24,742 nucleotides of DNA from Candidatus Poseidoniales archaeon (GCA_003602535.1 QQSA01000125.1:2593-27334), one strand, 5' to 3'; shown: positions 7,765 through 15,389, counted from the first letter of the stretch. Notes: generated by a model from the letters alone, not told the origin. Translations and numbers: made by a program.

Positions 7765-7778
7765 GCCGTTACGACGGC
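7765..7778 (+). promoter_or_regulatory. Candidate operator palindrome in front of the thiamine operon
   Basis: GCCGT, then TACG, then ACGGC, a perfect 5-bp inverted repeat ending 2 bases before the thiR-like ATG. An AT-rich GAATATTGAATAAG at 7747-7760 lies about 20 bases before the ATG and could serve as the promoter. The palindrome would then overlap the transcription start, a classic place for repression. The regulator encoded directly downstream is the obvious candidate ligand. Arms of 5 bp can occur by chance, so this is a hypothesis. Confidence 0.4.
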
Positions 7779-7780
7779 AT

Positions 7781-8617
7781 ATGCTAGGCAGTGATGGCGC
7801 AGCATGGTTAGAGCGATTACATATGCAGTTGGCAAGGAATTTGCGAGCAGCTGATTGGTCACAAGCTGAAATTGCCGACATGTTAGGCTCTACTCAATCT
7901 ACAATATCTCGTATGGCTCATCGCAATTTACCCAGCATGGCAGGTACTTCCGATGAATCTACAATTGATGGATGGGCACATGAAATCTCAATGGCGTTGA
8001 GGCAACTGGGCCCCAAATCCAAGCCCAGTAGGACTCGCTTCGTGATGGAAATTGCATTTGCACCTGGCCAAGTATTACGTTTCGATAAATCATTAACCGG
8101 AACAGATCTGGATTCAGATCAAGAACAAACTGCGTTATTAAAAAGATTGGAATGGGCTGTTTCAAGGATTGATGTAAACAAATTGAAACTTCAGATGCCT
8201 GCAGTTGGGATGAATATTGCTTGCTGTCTTGAAAATTCACGCTCAACTGCAGAAGTTGCTGCTTTCCCAGGAAAGGTCACTATTGTCAATAATAAGTTAC
8301 GCCATCATGAAACTCCATCATTTGGCGCATCGCATCATCTCGCAAACATGTTGCTAGATGCTAGAATCCACGACAGTGGCAAGGCAGCAATATTGAATAT
8401 ACACCCAGGTAATGACAAAGATGCAATTGAATTAATGTGTGAAGATTTAGACTTAAATCTAACATTTGCACCAAAAGGTGAGTTAGTACCTCATCAGGGA
8501 ATTGACATCATATTAGACGAAGGAGCATTTGGCTGGGAACCAGCGTTATACATTTTAGCGCACAACCCGTTAGAATTAGTGGACAGAATGCATAAAATTG
8601 TCACTGCTCTTAATTGA
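7781..8617 (+). CDS. thiR: HTH-ThiN transcriptional regulator, ThiR-like thiamine sensor
   Basis: Probable thiamine-phosphate-responsive repressor of the transporter genes that follow. The N terminus (about 16-50) is a helix-turn-helix with 'WSQAEIADMLGSTQSTISRM' as turn and recognition helix. Residues about 85-275 form a ThiN domain: 'PSFGASHHLANMLLDAR' (179-195), 'ILNIHPG' (204-210) and 'ILDEGAFGWEPALYILA' (244-260) match its most conserved blocks. ThiN catalyses thiamine-phosphate synthesis when fused to ThiD, but in archaeal HTH-ThiN proteins (ThiR) it acts as a ligand sensor. Here the usual 'NIRY'-like motif reads NIHP, consistent with lost catalysis (inference). No ThiD domain is present. 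The stop codon overlaps the ribosome-binding site of thiB, so the gene is almost certainly co-transcribed with thiB, thiP and thiQ, which strongly supports the role. Confidence 0.87.
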   Translation: MLGSDGAAWLERLHMQLARNLRAADWSQAEIADMLGSTQSTISRMAHRNLPSMAGTSDESTIDGWAHEISMALRQLGPKSKPSRTRFVMEIAFAPGQVLRFDKSLTGTDLDSDQEQTALLKRLEWAVSRIDVNKLKLQMPAVGMNIACCLENSRSTAEVAAFPGKVTIVNNKLRHHETPSFGASHHLANMLLDARIHDSGKAAILNIHPGNDKDAIELMCEDLDLNLTFAPKGELVPHQGIDIILDEGAFGWEPALYILAHNPLELVDRMHKIVTALN

Positions 8618-8621
8618 GGTG
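8616..8621 (+). promoter_or_regulatory. Ribosome-binding site of thiB
   Basis: GAGGTG overlaps the stop codon of the regulator and ends 5 bases before the thiB ATG, a good Shine-Dalgarno fit. This suggests translation re-initiation on a shared message. Confidence 0.6.
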
Positions 8622-8626
8622 TAAAT

Positions 8627-9748
8627 ATGAACAAACTGACGTTAATGGCTATATTTGTAACATTTAATTTGATGATTTCAGGCTGCCTGAGCTCGAAGAT
8701 AGACCAGGATGATGCTGAGAATCCTAGTGAATATGAATGGGAAGATGATGGAGAATTAGTAATTGTGACATACGACGTATATGGATTGACAGATGAGATG
8801 CTAACTCAATTCGAAACTGAAACCGGTTATGAAATCACATTGCTAAAACTTGATGATGCTGGTTCGATTTTAGATCACCTACTGCAGCACAAAGGGCTAC
8901 AGGTTGCTGATTTGGCGATTGGACTAGACAATACTTACCTACAGACTGCAATAGACAACAATGTATTGTGGGAACATTTTGCAGAATTGGAGAATATTTC
9001 AGAATCCGTCTTAGAGCCCTATAATGGACCCTTAGCTGCTCCTTTTGATCACGGATATATTTGCTTAAACTATGATTCTGAAATAGTAGATGGCGAAAAT
9101 TACACAGTCCCTGAAAGCCTTTGGGATTTAACCGAAGATGAATGGAAAGGAAAGATTGCAATCCCATCACCAGAAACGAGTAGCCCCGGCCGAGCATTCA
9201 TGACTGCGACTACCGATTATTTCTCTAATGACCAAGATAATGAAACTGAATGGACCGACTGGTGGTCTGAAATGTCTAGTAATGAAGTCATCATCACAAC
9301 AGGTTGGTCTGAAGCTTATGAAACACGATATACAGGTGGTTATGGAGAATGGACTGACGGCTATGTAGGAGATGCTCACATAGTGCTCTCATATTGCCAT
9401 TCACCTGGTGTTGAGTCTTGGTATAACGGCAATTGGACTAAATCAGTGGCCCTAGATATTCCCGGGTCATCATTCCATCAAGTAGAGTATGCTGCTGCAA
9501 TCCAAGGCGGTAATCTAGATGCTGCATCATCATTTATCGAATACTTACTATCTTCTGAAGTGAACTCAAAAATGCCTGTTGAAAATTCGATGTATTCTGT
9601 TCTTGAAGGTTCGGATTTACCTGAAGAAAACGGATACAAGTTCCATTCAGTAGTACCTCAAGATCCTGCATCAATAAGTTCTACAGCAATTGCTGAAAAT
9701 ATGGAAACATGGTTGAAGCAATGGAATTCCGCTATGGTTGATGGATAA
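8627..9748 (+). CDS. thiB: Thiamine ABC transporter substrate-binding lipoprotein
   Basis: Extracellular binding protein that captures thiamine or a phosphate ester and hands it to ThiP. The N terminus is a lipoprotein signal with lipobox 'LMISGC', Cys20 being the anchor, followed by an acidic linker. The mature part starts 'LVIVTYDVYGLTDEMLTQFE', like the first strand and helix of ThiB/TbpA. Further family-like blocks are 'VADLAIGLDNTYL', 'APFDHGYICLNYD', 'PESLWDLTEDEWKGKIAIPSPETSSPGRAF' (split by short variable positions) and a late 'IQGGNLDAASSFIEYLLS'. Length is 373 residues against roughly 330 in bacteria, the excess being mainly the linker. It lies 9 bases after the regulator and overlaps thiP. 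The ligand is inferred from ThiB resemblance plus the thiamine-type regulator; the closest alternative is another iron/spermidine-class binding protein. Confidence 0.87.
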   Translation: MNKLTLMAIFVTFNLMISGCLSSKIDQDDAENPSEYEWEDDGELVIVTYDVYGLTDEMLTQFETETGYEITLLKLDDAGSILDHLLQHKGLQVADLAIGLDNTYLQTAIDNNVLWEHFAELENISESVLEPYNGPLAAPFDHGYICLNYDSEIVDGENYTVPESLWDLTEDEWKGKIAIPSPETSSPGRAFMTATTDYFSNDQDNETEWTDWWSEMSSNEVIITTGWSEAYETRYTGGYGEWTDGYVGDAHIVLSYCHSPGVESWYNGNWTKSVALDIPGSSFHQVEYAAAIQGGNLDAASSFIEYLLSSEVNSKMPVENSMYSVLEGSDLPEENGYKFHSVVPQDPASISSTAIAENMETWLKQWNSAMVDG

Positions 9749-11414
9749 GATGAATATCAAATTCAGTAATGTTTGTGCATTTTTAGCATATACATTACTC
9801 GTAATTTTGCCATTATGGTTGGCTGTTGATAGATTGGTATGGGTGGCTGGTTTTGATCCTAGCGCTTGGATTTCATCCCTTGAGAATAATTACATCAGTC
9901 AAGGCGTGATTGAATTCACATTTTACCAAGCATTGATTTCAACTATTGTGACAATGGCGATTGGATTACCAATCGCATGGCAGTTAGGAAGGTACAAATG
10001 GCCCTTACAATCAGTTGTGAAGGCCATTCTTACAGTACCATTCGTTATGCCATCCATAGTTGCTGCAATGGGTTTTTTGTACATTGTCGGAAAGGCTGGT
10101 TTGGACATTAGAGTTGATGAATCAACCTGGTTTGCCACATTAATTATCGCTCATGCATGGTTTAACATGGCACTAATAATACGATTTTGCGAACCAGTAC
10201 TATCTACACTAGACCCCAAACTGGAAGAACAAATGAGGCTTCTACCTGCAGGGAATACAAAATATGGACGATTTCGTAATCTTTGGCTACCCCTATTAGC
10301 ACCTTCAATTGCAGCTGCTGCATGCATGACATTCGTTTTCTCATTTACATCATTTGCACTAGTCAGATGGATTACATTAGGAGATAATACTCTGGAGAGC
10401 GTTATGGCAGGAGTTGGCTCTTCTGCAGGAATAGAGGGGTATATGATTTCAAGGAATGAAATTGTATTAGGGTCGTCAATGATTCAATTTACAATATTGC
10501 TTATTTCCTTATTTCTGATGTCATGGTTACAGCAAAAGCGACAAAACCTACTGCCTCAAGCATCAGAAGTTATTGTCAAGAAAAGAAATCCAAAAGGATG
10601 GGCCATCATTGGTATCGGTGTTTTATTTTCACTATCTCCCTTGATTGCAGTATTATTGGCATCATTCCGCATCCGTAACACTGACTCATCAGGAACCAAT
10701 TACTCATGGGACACTTCTGGTTGGGAATTTGCATTCACCAGTAGTAATTCAATTTCATCTGCTTGGGAAGCACTATTCAATTCCTTAGGATATGCTGCTA
10801 TCACACTAATCATCGCTGTACCTCTCGGTTGGATTCTAGCACAGACGATAATAGATGTGGAAAAAAGTAGACCAAGATTAGCACGCACTTTGGATGTTCT
10901 AACAATGCTGCCTTTTGCAATTTCCAGTGTCATGATTGGATTAGGAGTAATGTTGGGAATGATACGTATTGATGCAGAGTTTTTCTATTCATTTTGGCCA
11001 ACACCTGCTCTTGCTCACATTATGATTACAACACCGTTTGTAGTCAGAATAATGCTACCTGCCTTGCGATCGATTGAACCCGCATATGATGAATGTGCAA
11101 AAACACTTGGCATTACGAAATGGAGAAGATTCACAGAGATCAAACTACCATTGTTGAAAGGATCCATATTGGTTGCAACAATTTTCACTTTAGCAATGTC
11201 ATTAGGAGAATTTGGTGCATCCTGGGTAGTCACAAGAAATTCGGATTGGACTACCCTTCCAGTCATGATTGACTCACTGAGATCGATTCCATACAAGAAT
11301 TCTCTAACAGCTCCTGCTGCATGTGCAGTATCATCGGTTCTGATGGGTATTACTCTAATTTTATTCACATGGGCGGAGAAATTCCGCTCTGCAAGAGATG
11401 GAGGTATGTTTTGA
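9741..11414 (+). CDS. thiP: Thiamine ABC transporter permease (two fused permease halves)
   Basis: Membrane channel of the thiamine importer. It is a single chain containing two permease units, each of about six helices, as in bacterial ThiP. The EAA loops that dock the ATPase are visible: 'EEQMRLLPAGNTKYG...LWLPLL' near residues 160-187 and 'YDECAKTLGITKWRR...IKLPLL' near 447-473, each with the conserved Gly and LPLL. Length is about 558 residues against roughly 536 in E. coli. I chose the ATG at 9741, which overlaps the thiB stop by 8 bases; a TTG one codon earlier and an ATG at 9750 are possible. The stop overlaps the thiQ start (TGATG), so the two genes are translationally coupled. Confidence 0.9.
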   Translation: MDKMNIKFSNVCAFLAYTLLVILPLWLAVDRLVWVAGFDPSAWISSLENNYISQGVIEFTFYQALISTIVTMAIGLPIAWQLGRYKWPLQSVVKAILTVPFVMPSIVAAMGFLYIVGKAGLDIRVDESTWFATLIIAHAWFNMALIIRFCEPVLSTLDPKLEEQMRLLPAGNTKYGRFRNLWLPLLAPSIAAAACMTFVFSFTSFALVRWITLGDNTLESVMAGVGSSAGIEGYMISRNEIVLGSSMIQFTILLISLFLMSWLQQKRQNLLPQASEVIVKKRNPKGWAIIGIGVLFSLSPLIAVLLASFRIRNTDSSGTNYSWDTSGWEFAFTSSNSISSAWEALFNSLGYAAITLIIAVPLGWILAQTIIDVEKSRPRLARTLDVLTMLPFAISSVMIGLGVMLGMIRIDAEFFYSFWPTPALAHIMITTPFVVRIMLPALRSIEPAYDECAKTLGITKWRRFTEIKLPLLKGSILVATIFTLAMSLGEFGASWVVTRNSDWTTLPVMIDSLRSIPYKNSLTAPAACAVSSVLMGITLILFTWAEKFRSARDGGMF

Positions 11415-12001
11415 TGTTAATTTGTAAGGATCTAACGAAATCATTTGATAAAGAATTATTTTCAAACTTTAATTTAGAATTGAAACCTGGAGAAATTGTA
11501 GCGATAACGGGACCCAGTGGATGTGGTAAAACAACACTTTTGCGATGTATATGCGGACTGGAAGATTTGGATTCAGGAGATTTATTGTTAGAAGGCAGAG
11601 ACATTAGTACACTGAATGCGGAAGAACGAGGAATCGGACTGATTTTCCAAAAAGCAGTACTTTACCCTCACCTTAACGTTGAAGGTAATCTTAGATTAGG
11701 CAACAAGAAAGGAGACATAACTAATGCTTTAGTCGAAGTAGGGATGGAAGGTTTTGAAGAACGTAGAGTAGAATCGCTTTCGGGAGGAGAAGGACAAAGG
11801 GTTTCTCTGGCCAGAGCATTATTGGCAAAACCAAAGGTGTTGTTGCTCGACGAACCATTTAGTTCTCTTGATGAAGAATTGTCTAGGCGACTGGTATCTG
11901 ATGTAAGGTCAATTCTCAAAGAAAGAAAGTGCCCTGCAATATTGGTCACACATAACAAAAATATTGCAGAAAACTTCGCTGATTATGTTATTTCATTGTA
12001 A
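11414..12001 (+). CDS. thiQ: Thiamine ABC transporter ATP-binding protein
   Basis: Cytoplasmic ATPase that powers thiamine import through ThiP. It is only 195 residues but complete: Walker A 'GPSGCGKTT' (33-41), Q-loop Gln79 in 'IFQKAVLYPHL', ABC signature 'LSGGEGQRVSLARAL' (122-136), Walker B 'VLLLDEPFSSLDE' (142-154) and the switch His180 in 'LVTHNK'. The short C terminus, without a regulatory domain, is typical for ThiQ. The frame stays open upstream to 11321, but the ATG at 11414 overlaps the thiP stop and lines up with the family N terminus 'LxxxDLTKSF', so I chose it. Confidence 0.92.
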   Translation: MLICKDLTKSFDKELFSNFNLELKPGEIVAITGPSGCGKTTLLRCICGLEDLDSGDLLLEGRDISTLNAEERGIGLIFQKAVLYPHLNVEGNLRLGNKKGDITNALVEVGMEGFEERRVESLSGGEGQRVSLARALLAKPKVLLLDEPFSSLDEELSRRLVSDVRSILKERKCPAILVTHNKNIAENFADYVISL

Positions 12002-12010
12002 AGTAGCCGT

Positions 12011-12025
12011 TACCATCATATGGTA
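12011..12025 (+). promoter_or_regulatory. Inverted repeat between thiQ and the next operon
   Basis: TACCAT, then CAT, then ATGGTA: a perfect 6-bp inverted repeat with 3-base centre, 9 bases after the thiQ stop and 29 bases before the next ATG. It is preceded by AAGTAGCCGTTAC (12001-12013), which resembles AAGTAGAGCCGTTAC before the regulator gene (7758-7772). It could be a transcript-end hairpin or a second regulator-binding site. The evidence is weak. Confidence 0.3.
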
Positions 12026-12054
12026 GTGCGCTCCTAGATGTAATAGGGAACTCG

Positions 12055-12582
12055 ATGGTAGGCACTCCACTAGATATTATGACCGGCATACGAGGTGTGC
12101 AATTATTGGTCAAAGGATACAATGGTTATTCTAAAGGTTCCAGAATAGAAAATGACAGACTGGTTCGTGAAGAAATTGCACGAGCTGCATCGAGAGTTCG
12201 AAGTCACATGCAAACTGTTTTCGACACACAATTCAGAGAAGGTAATCTTGACCTAGCCAGACCTGCAAAGCGTTGCATAGAGGAATGTAATTATTTGATT
12301 GAAGATGTAAATAAGGCATCTTCAGGGATGGAACATGCATTCCTATCGGGTCAAAGGTCACCATCAAACAAAGACCTCAAAAAATTGATCAAGCATGATC
12401 ATGAAGTAATTGAAATGGTGACAAAAGCAGTAAACTTAGCTAATAGTTCCGAACATTCAATTGCTACTGGCGAAGGTGACCCAAGGCAACTGATTATGGA
12501 AACTAATCAAAAGGTTACTAGCTGCAGAGGATTCTTTGGAGTGCGAATGAACATTCTTTCAGGATTGAAAACTAAGAAGTGA
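12055..12582 (+). CDS. Helical protein of unknown function, partner candidate of the SPFH protein
   Basis: A 175-residue protein I do not recognise. It has no signal peptide or clear membrane helix, and the pattern is almost all alpha-helical: a long charged stretch at about 30-90 (rich in Arg, Glu and Ala) and another at about 105-140. Cys residues near 79, 84 and 163 do not form a metal-binding pair pattern. The gene ends 4 bases before the SPFH-domain gene, so the two are surely co-transcribed and their products may bind each other. In Bacillus, the soluble SPFH-zinc-ribbon protein YdjI works with neighbouring partners in membrane stress; a parallel here is inference only. The start is the ATG with a weak GGGA upstream. 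It could equally be a structural coiled-coil protein. Confidence 0.65.
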   Translation: MVGTPLDIMTGIRGVQLLVKGYNGYSKGSRIENDRLVREEIARAASRVRSHMQTVFDTQFREGNLDLARPAKRCIEECNYLIEDVNKASSGMEHAFLSGQRSPSNKDLKKLIKHDHEVIEMVTKAVNLANSSEHSIATGEGDPRQLIMETNQKVTSCRGFFGVRMNILSGLKTKK

Positions 12583-12586
12583 TAAT

Positions 12587-13813
12587 ATGAGTAATTACAG
12601 ATGGAGAGACAGCCCAGACACCATAGCAAGATTGGTGAATGCTGATAAAATTAAAACAATCGCCACACAACAAGTTTTGCTAAAACCTAACGAAGCTTGT
12701 GCTATGATTGTTGATGGACGTATCGGAGACATACTAACCGAAACACTGCTGAAGAATATGGCAGGAGGTTTCACTCGATGGTTAGGAGAGAAAGTTGGAG
12801 TCACTGCAAGTGATAGAAGACTTCTGTTCGCAATGACTGGACCTATGGACTACTGGATACCTTTCGAAGGCCAATTAGGTAATGGAGAGGCAGTTAAAGG
12901 ATATGCAAATCTGAGAATAAAAATGAATCTTGAGGATGTCCCAAAGTTGTTGAATTACTTTGCAAATAATGACCCAGTACTAACAAGAGAAGGAATGATC
13001 TCAATTATTGGTTCAGAGGTAAAAGCAAGGGTTATTGCTCCATGTCTTGCCGGTTGTTCCGACGCTTCAGAACTTAGAGATGCAATGTTCCTTGAGAAGT
13101 TTGAAATGACTGCAGAAATGGAAATGAGAAATTTGCTATCCAACCTTGGATTCACATTACTCAAAGCATTCCCAATCACCAAACCGACTGATATGGAACT
13201 AGTGCAAAAGCACAGAGCCGCAGTAGAAGCACAAACTGCGGGTAATCAAGTCAATACAGATGCACAGTTAGCTCATTATGCGCAAACTGAGACGCTCACA
13301 CTTGCCAGAATAGAACTGGAAAACAATGTCGCAAGAGCAAAAGCGAAAGGACAAGTAACAGTTGAATTAGAGCATGAATTGAAAGGATTGAGAGCCCAGG
13401 AAGCAAAGTGGGATGCTGAACTTAATTATGAGCGAGGAAAGATGGAACTTCGTGTCGATGAAGCTGATGCTAAATCAAAAAGAGCAATGGATATGTTCGC
13501 ACAAGTTCAAGAAAACAAGAGAAAGCGAATGGAATTACAGTCTAATCTAAACTCAGAAAGGCAAGCACAATCTGATGATTTGCAAGCGCAAATGATGAAG
13601 TTAGCTGCAGAAAATAATGCATTAGACACAAATGTAATGCAAGAATTTTTGCGACAGCAAACCGCACAAAAATCTGTAGATGGAACCGGTGTTGTTCAAT
13701 CATCGCCTCCTCAAGCACCACCTTCACAACCGCAATCAACTGTTTGTGAATGTGGAACTACTCTGCAACCAGGATGGAAAGTATGCCCTACCTGTGGACG
13801 TCCGATTGTCTGA
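12587..13813 (+). CDS. SPFH-domain, coiled-coil, zinc-ribbon protein (YdjI / virion-core-like, COG4260-like)
   Basis: Probable membrane-associated scaffold of the SPFH (stomatin/prohibitin/flotillin) type. Residues about 25-200 resemble the SPFH domain of the YdjI class: 'VLLKPNEACAMIVDGRIGDI' (30-49), then a strand-rich region and 'LEDVPKLLNYF' (115-125). Residues about 205-350 are a long Ala/Glu/Lys/Gln coiled coil, followed by a Pro/Gln linker (about 365-384) and a C-terminal zinc ribbon with Cys387, Cys389, Cys400 and Cys403 ('CECG' and 'CPTCGRP'). No transmembrane helix is visible, unlike stomatins, so membrane contact would need a partner, perhaps the helical protein encoded 4 bases upstream. 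The PAP2-type enzyme downstream adds a membrane-lipid context. The family assignment is from pattern, not a search. Confidence 0.72.
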   Translation: MSNYRWRDSPDTIARLVNADKIKTIATQQVLLKPNEACAMIVDGRIGDILTETLLKNMAGGFTRWLGEKVGVTASDRRLLFAMTGPMDYWIPFEGQLGNGEAVKGYANLRIKMNLEDVPKLLNYFANNDPVLTREGMISIIGSEVKARVIAPCLAGCSDASELRDAMFLEKFEMTAEMEMRNLLSNLGFTLLKAFPITKPTDMELVQKHRAAVEAQTAGNQVNTDAQLAHYAQTETLTLARIELENNVARAKAKGQVTVELEHELKGLRAQEAKWDAELNYERGKMELRVDEADAKSKRAMDMFAQVQENKRKRMELQSNLNSERQAQSDDLQAQMMKLAAENNALDTNVMQEFLRQQTAQKSVDGTGVVQSSPPQAPPSQPQSTVCECGTTLQPGWKVCPTCGRPIV

Positions 13814-13837
13814 AAAGAGAGAAGTGTTCGCAGGGCC

Positions 13838-14563
13838 ATGTTCATGCGTCCGTGGAAGTTCTGGCTTCCGCATTGGCGTCAAAGGAAAAATATGCGCATT
13901 TTTTGGTATACAATTGTAGCATTAATCGCAGCAATGGCATTGCCTTACTCCATCATTAACCAAATCATGGGTTATTTTGACAGGTCGGTAATGGACCCAA
14001 TTCTACCAATAGATTCGTGGGTTCCATTCGTTGCTTGGACATTTATCATTTACTTGACACTGTACCTATATTACCCAGCAGCAGCATGGTTTGGAAGGAA
14101 TAGTGATGAAAGAATTAGAGAAATGTTCGCATTTTATCAGGCACTATTTGTGATGACTTGGGCTGTAAACTTGATTTTCATTCTGTTCCCTACCGAAGTT
14201 TACATCAGAGATCAAATTCCTGAGAGTGTTAGATCAGGAGAAGGTTTCTGGGGATTCTGGTATGGAGATTTAATGCATAATACCGACATGCCGTACAACG
14301 CTTGGCCGAGTTTACATGTTGTTCAATCACTGATGATTGTGATGTTGCTTAGGCATTGGAAAATTGTTTATGGCTGGAAGGAAGTTTTCGCCTGGGTAGC
14401 ATGGGTAGCACTTTGCATTTCAGTAATGACTACTAAGCAGCACTTTTTCTTTGATTTGTTTACTGGAATTATTACCGGTATTTGCTGTTGGTATTGGATG
14501 TGTATCCCTGCAATGAAAGCTGCAAATAATGATGAGTGGAAAGAAGCGTTCCCAAGTGATTAA
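13838..14563 (+). CDS. PAP2-superfamily membrane phosphatase / phospholipid head-group transferase (Aur1-like)
   Basis: Integral membrane enzyme acting on lipid phosphates, probably as a phosphatase or as a phospho-head-group transferase. About six hydrophobic segments are visible (22-42, 62-82, 100-118, 155-172, 182-197, 207-225). The PAP2 catalytic pieces are 'NAWPSLHVVQS' (154-164, His160) and 'TTKQHFFFDLFTG' (198-210), where His202 is the expected nucleophile and Asp206 assists it. The 'PSLHVxxS' plus 'TKQHxxxDxxxG' wording is closest to the inositol-phosphorylceramide-synthase-like PAP2_3 group. The substrate in an archaeon with ether lipids is unknown. The gene starts 25 bases after the SPFH gene, and an ATG two codons downstream is possible. 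Its stop shares the four bases TTAA with the stop of the converging lipoprotein gene. Confidence 0.8.
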   Translation: MFMRPWKFWLPHWRQRKNMRIFWYTIVALIAAMALPYSIINQIMGYFDRSVMDPILPIDSWVPFVAWTFIIYLTLYLYYPAAAWFGRNSDERIREMFAFYQALFVMTWAVNLIFILFPTEVYIRDQIPESVRSGEGFWGFWYGDLMHNTDMPYNAWPSLHVVQSLMIVMLLRHWKIVYGWKEVFAWVAWVALCISVMTTKQHFFFDLFTGIITGICCWYWMCIPAMKAANNDEWKEAFPSD

Positions 14564-15312
14564 TCTCCATCATAAATTATTGAAATCTTTTGATTGACAT
14601 TGATATTGTCATCACTATCGCCGTTATCAATTATCAATTCGTGAATCAAGTAAGTGTTGAAATGAATTGTATTCCATGTTGCTTGTTCTCCGTTCTCAAT
14701 CAGTTCTGAATTTCTTTGACAAGTGTCATCATTCTCATCGACGACATTCCATGTAATCTCTAAAGTTTGGTCTCCTGCCAAATCCTGTATTTGTTCAGGG
14801 TTTTCAACTGTAGATTCAATTTCAATCATTGTTGGATGCTCTCCACCATTAGTTGGAGTGGGATCAAAGATCAATTTCTTTGGATTATTTGTATTCGATT
14901 CAACCCAATTTATTTGTAATTCAATAACAACCTTGAGAGATAAATTCTCTTGGTTAGACCCATCATCTATGGCATAGAGAGTTAACTCATATATTCCATG
15001 CTCAGTAAATTCTACACTAATAATCGAGGTATCTTTTGCATTTACTTCAATTGGCATACGACTGTCATTTGTATCGACTCCAAATATTGTCAACTCATTT
15101 TCTGAAGTTGTTTCTGAAAAATCAAAGTCGATAGTTACAAAATCAGATGATGCAAATTCACCATCTGAGTATGATTCGATTATGCTTCCCTTCAGTGAGT
15201 CATAACTAACCTCTAGATTGAGACCTTGGTCTTCATTTTCTTCCGATAGGCAACCTATGAGGCTCAAAGGTAAGAGAAAAATCAAAACCAAACTAACCTT
15301 GATTTGACTCAT
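14560..15312 (-). CDS. Secreted lipoprotein with Ig/PKD-like beta domains, function unknown
   Basis: A 250-residue surface lipoprotein. The N terminus is a lipoprotein signal with lipobox 'LSLIGC' (Cys21), then an acidic start of the mature chain. The rest is strand-rich: about 45-115 reads like a PKD/cadherin-like fold ('GIYELTLYAIDDGSNQENLS'), and about 120-250 like a second beta domain. One internal Cys occurs in 'NDDTCQRN'. I recognise no enzymatic motif. The open frame extends 16 codons further upstream, but the ATG at 15312 sits right before the signal peptide and 22 bases after a clean TATA box, so I chose it. It follows the thioredoxin-CcdA gene on the same strand, and its 3' end overlaps the converging PAP2 gene by four bases. 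Confidence 0.72.
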   Translation of the reverse strand: MSQIKVSLVLIFLLPLSLIGCLSEENEDQGLNLEVSYDSLKGSIIESYSDGEFASSDFVTIDFDFSETTSENELTIFGVDTNDSRMPIEVNAKDTSIISVEFTEHGIYELTLYAIDDGSNQENLSLKVVIELQINWVESNTNNPKKLIFDPTPTNGGEHPTMIEIESTVENPEQIQDLAGDQTLEITWNVVDENDDTCQRNSELIENGEQATWNTIHFNTYLIHELIIDNGDSDDNINVNQKISIIYDGD

Positions 15313-15333
15313 GATTGTCCCACTCGTTGCTGA

Positions 15334-15339
15334 TATAAA
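15334..15339 (-). promoter_or_regulatory. TATA box for the lipoprotein gene
   Basis: Minus-strand TTTATA lies with its near edge 22 bases before the chosen ATG at 15312. It supports that start over the upstream one and suggests a leaderless transcript separate from the thioredoxin-CcdA message. Confidence 0.5.
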
Positions 15340-15389
15340 ATTACAACTAACTATTTGCATCTACAATATTTCTGACTGCAAAATTAAGA

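Noticed and set aside
11321..11413. Upstream extension of thiQ inside thiP
   Set aside because: The frame is open by chance. The ATG at 11414 overlaps the thiP stop and matches the ABC ATPase N terminus.
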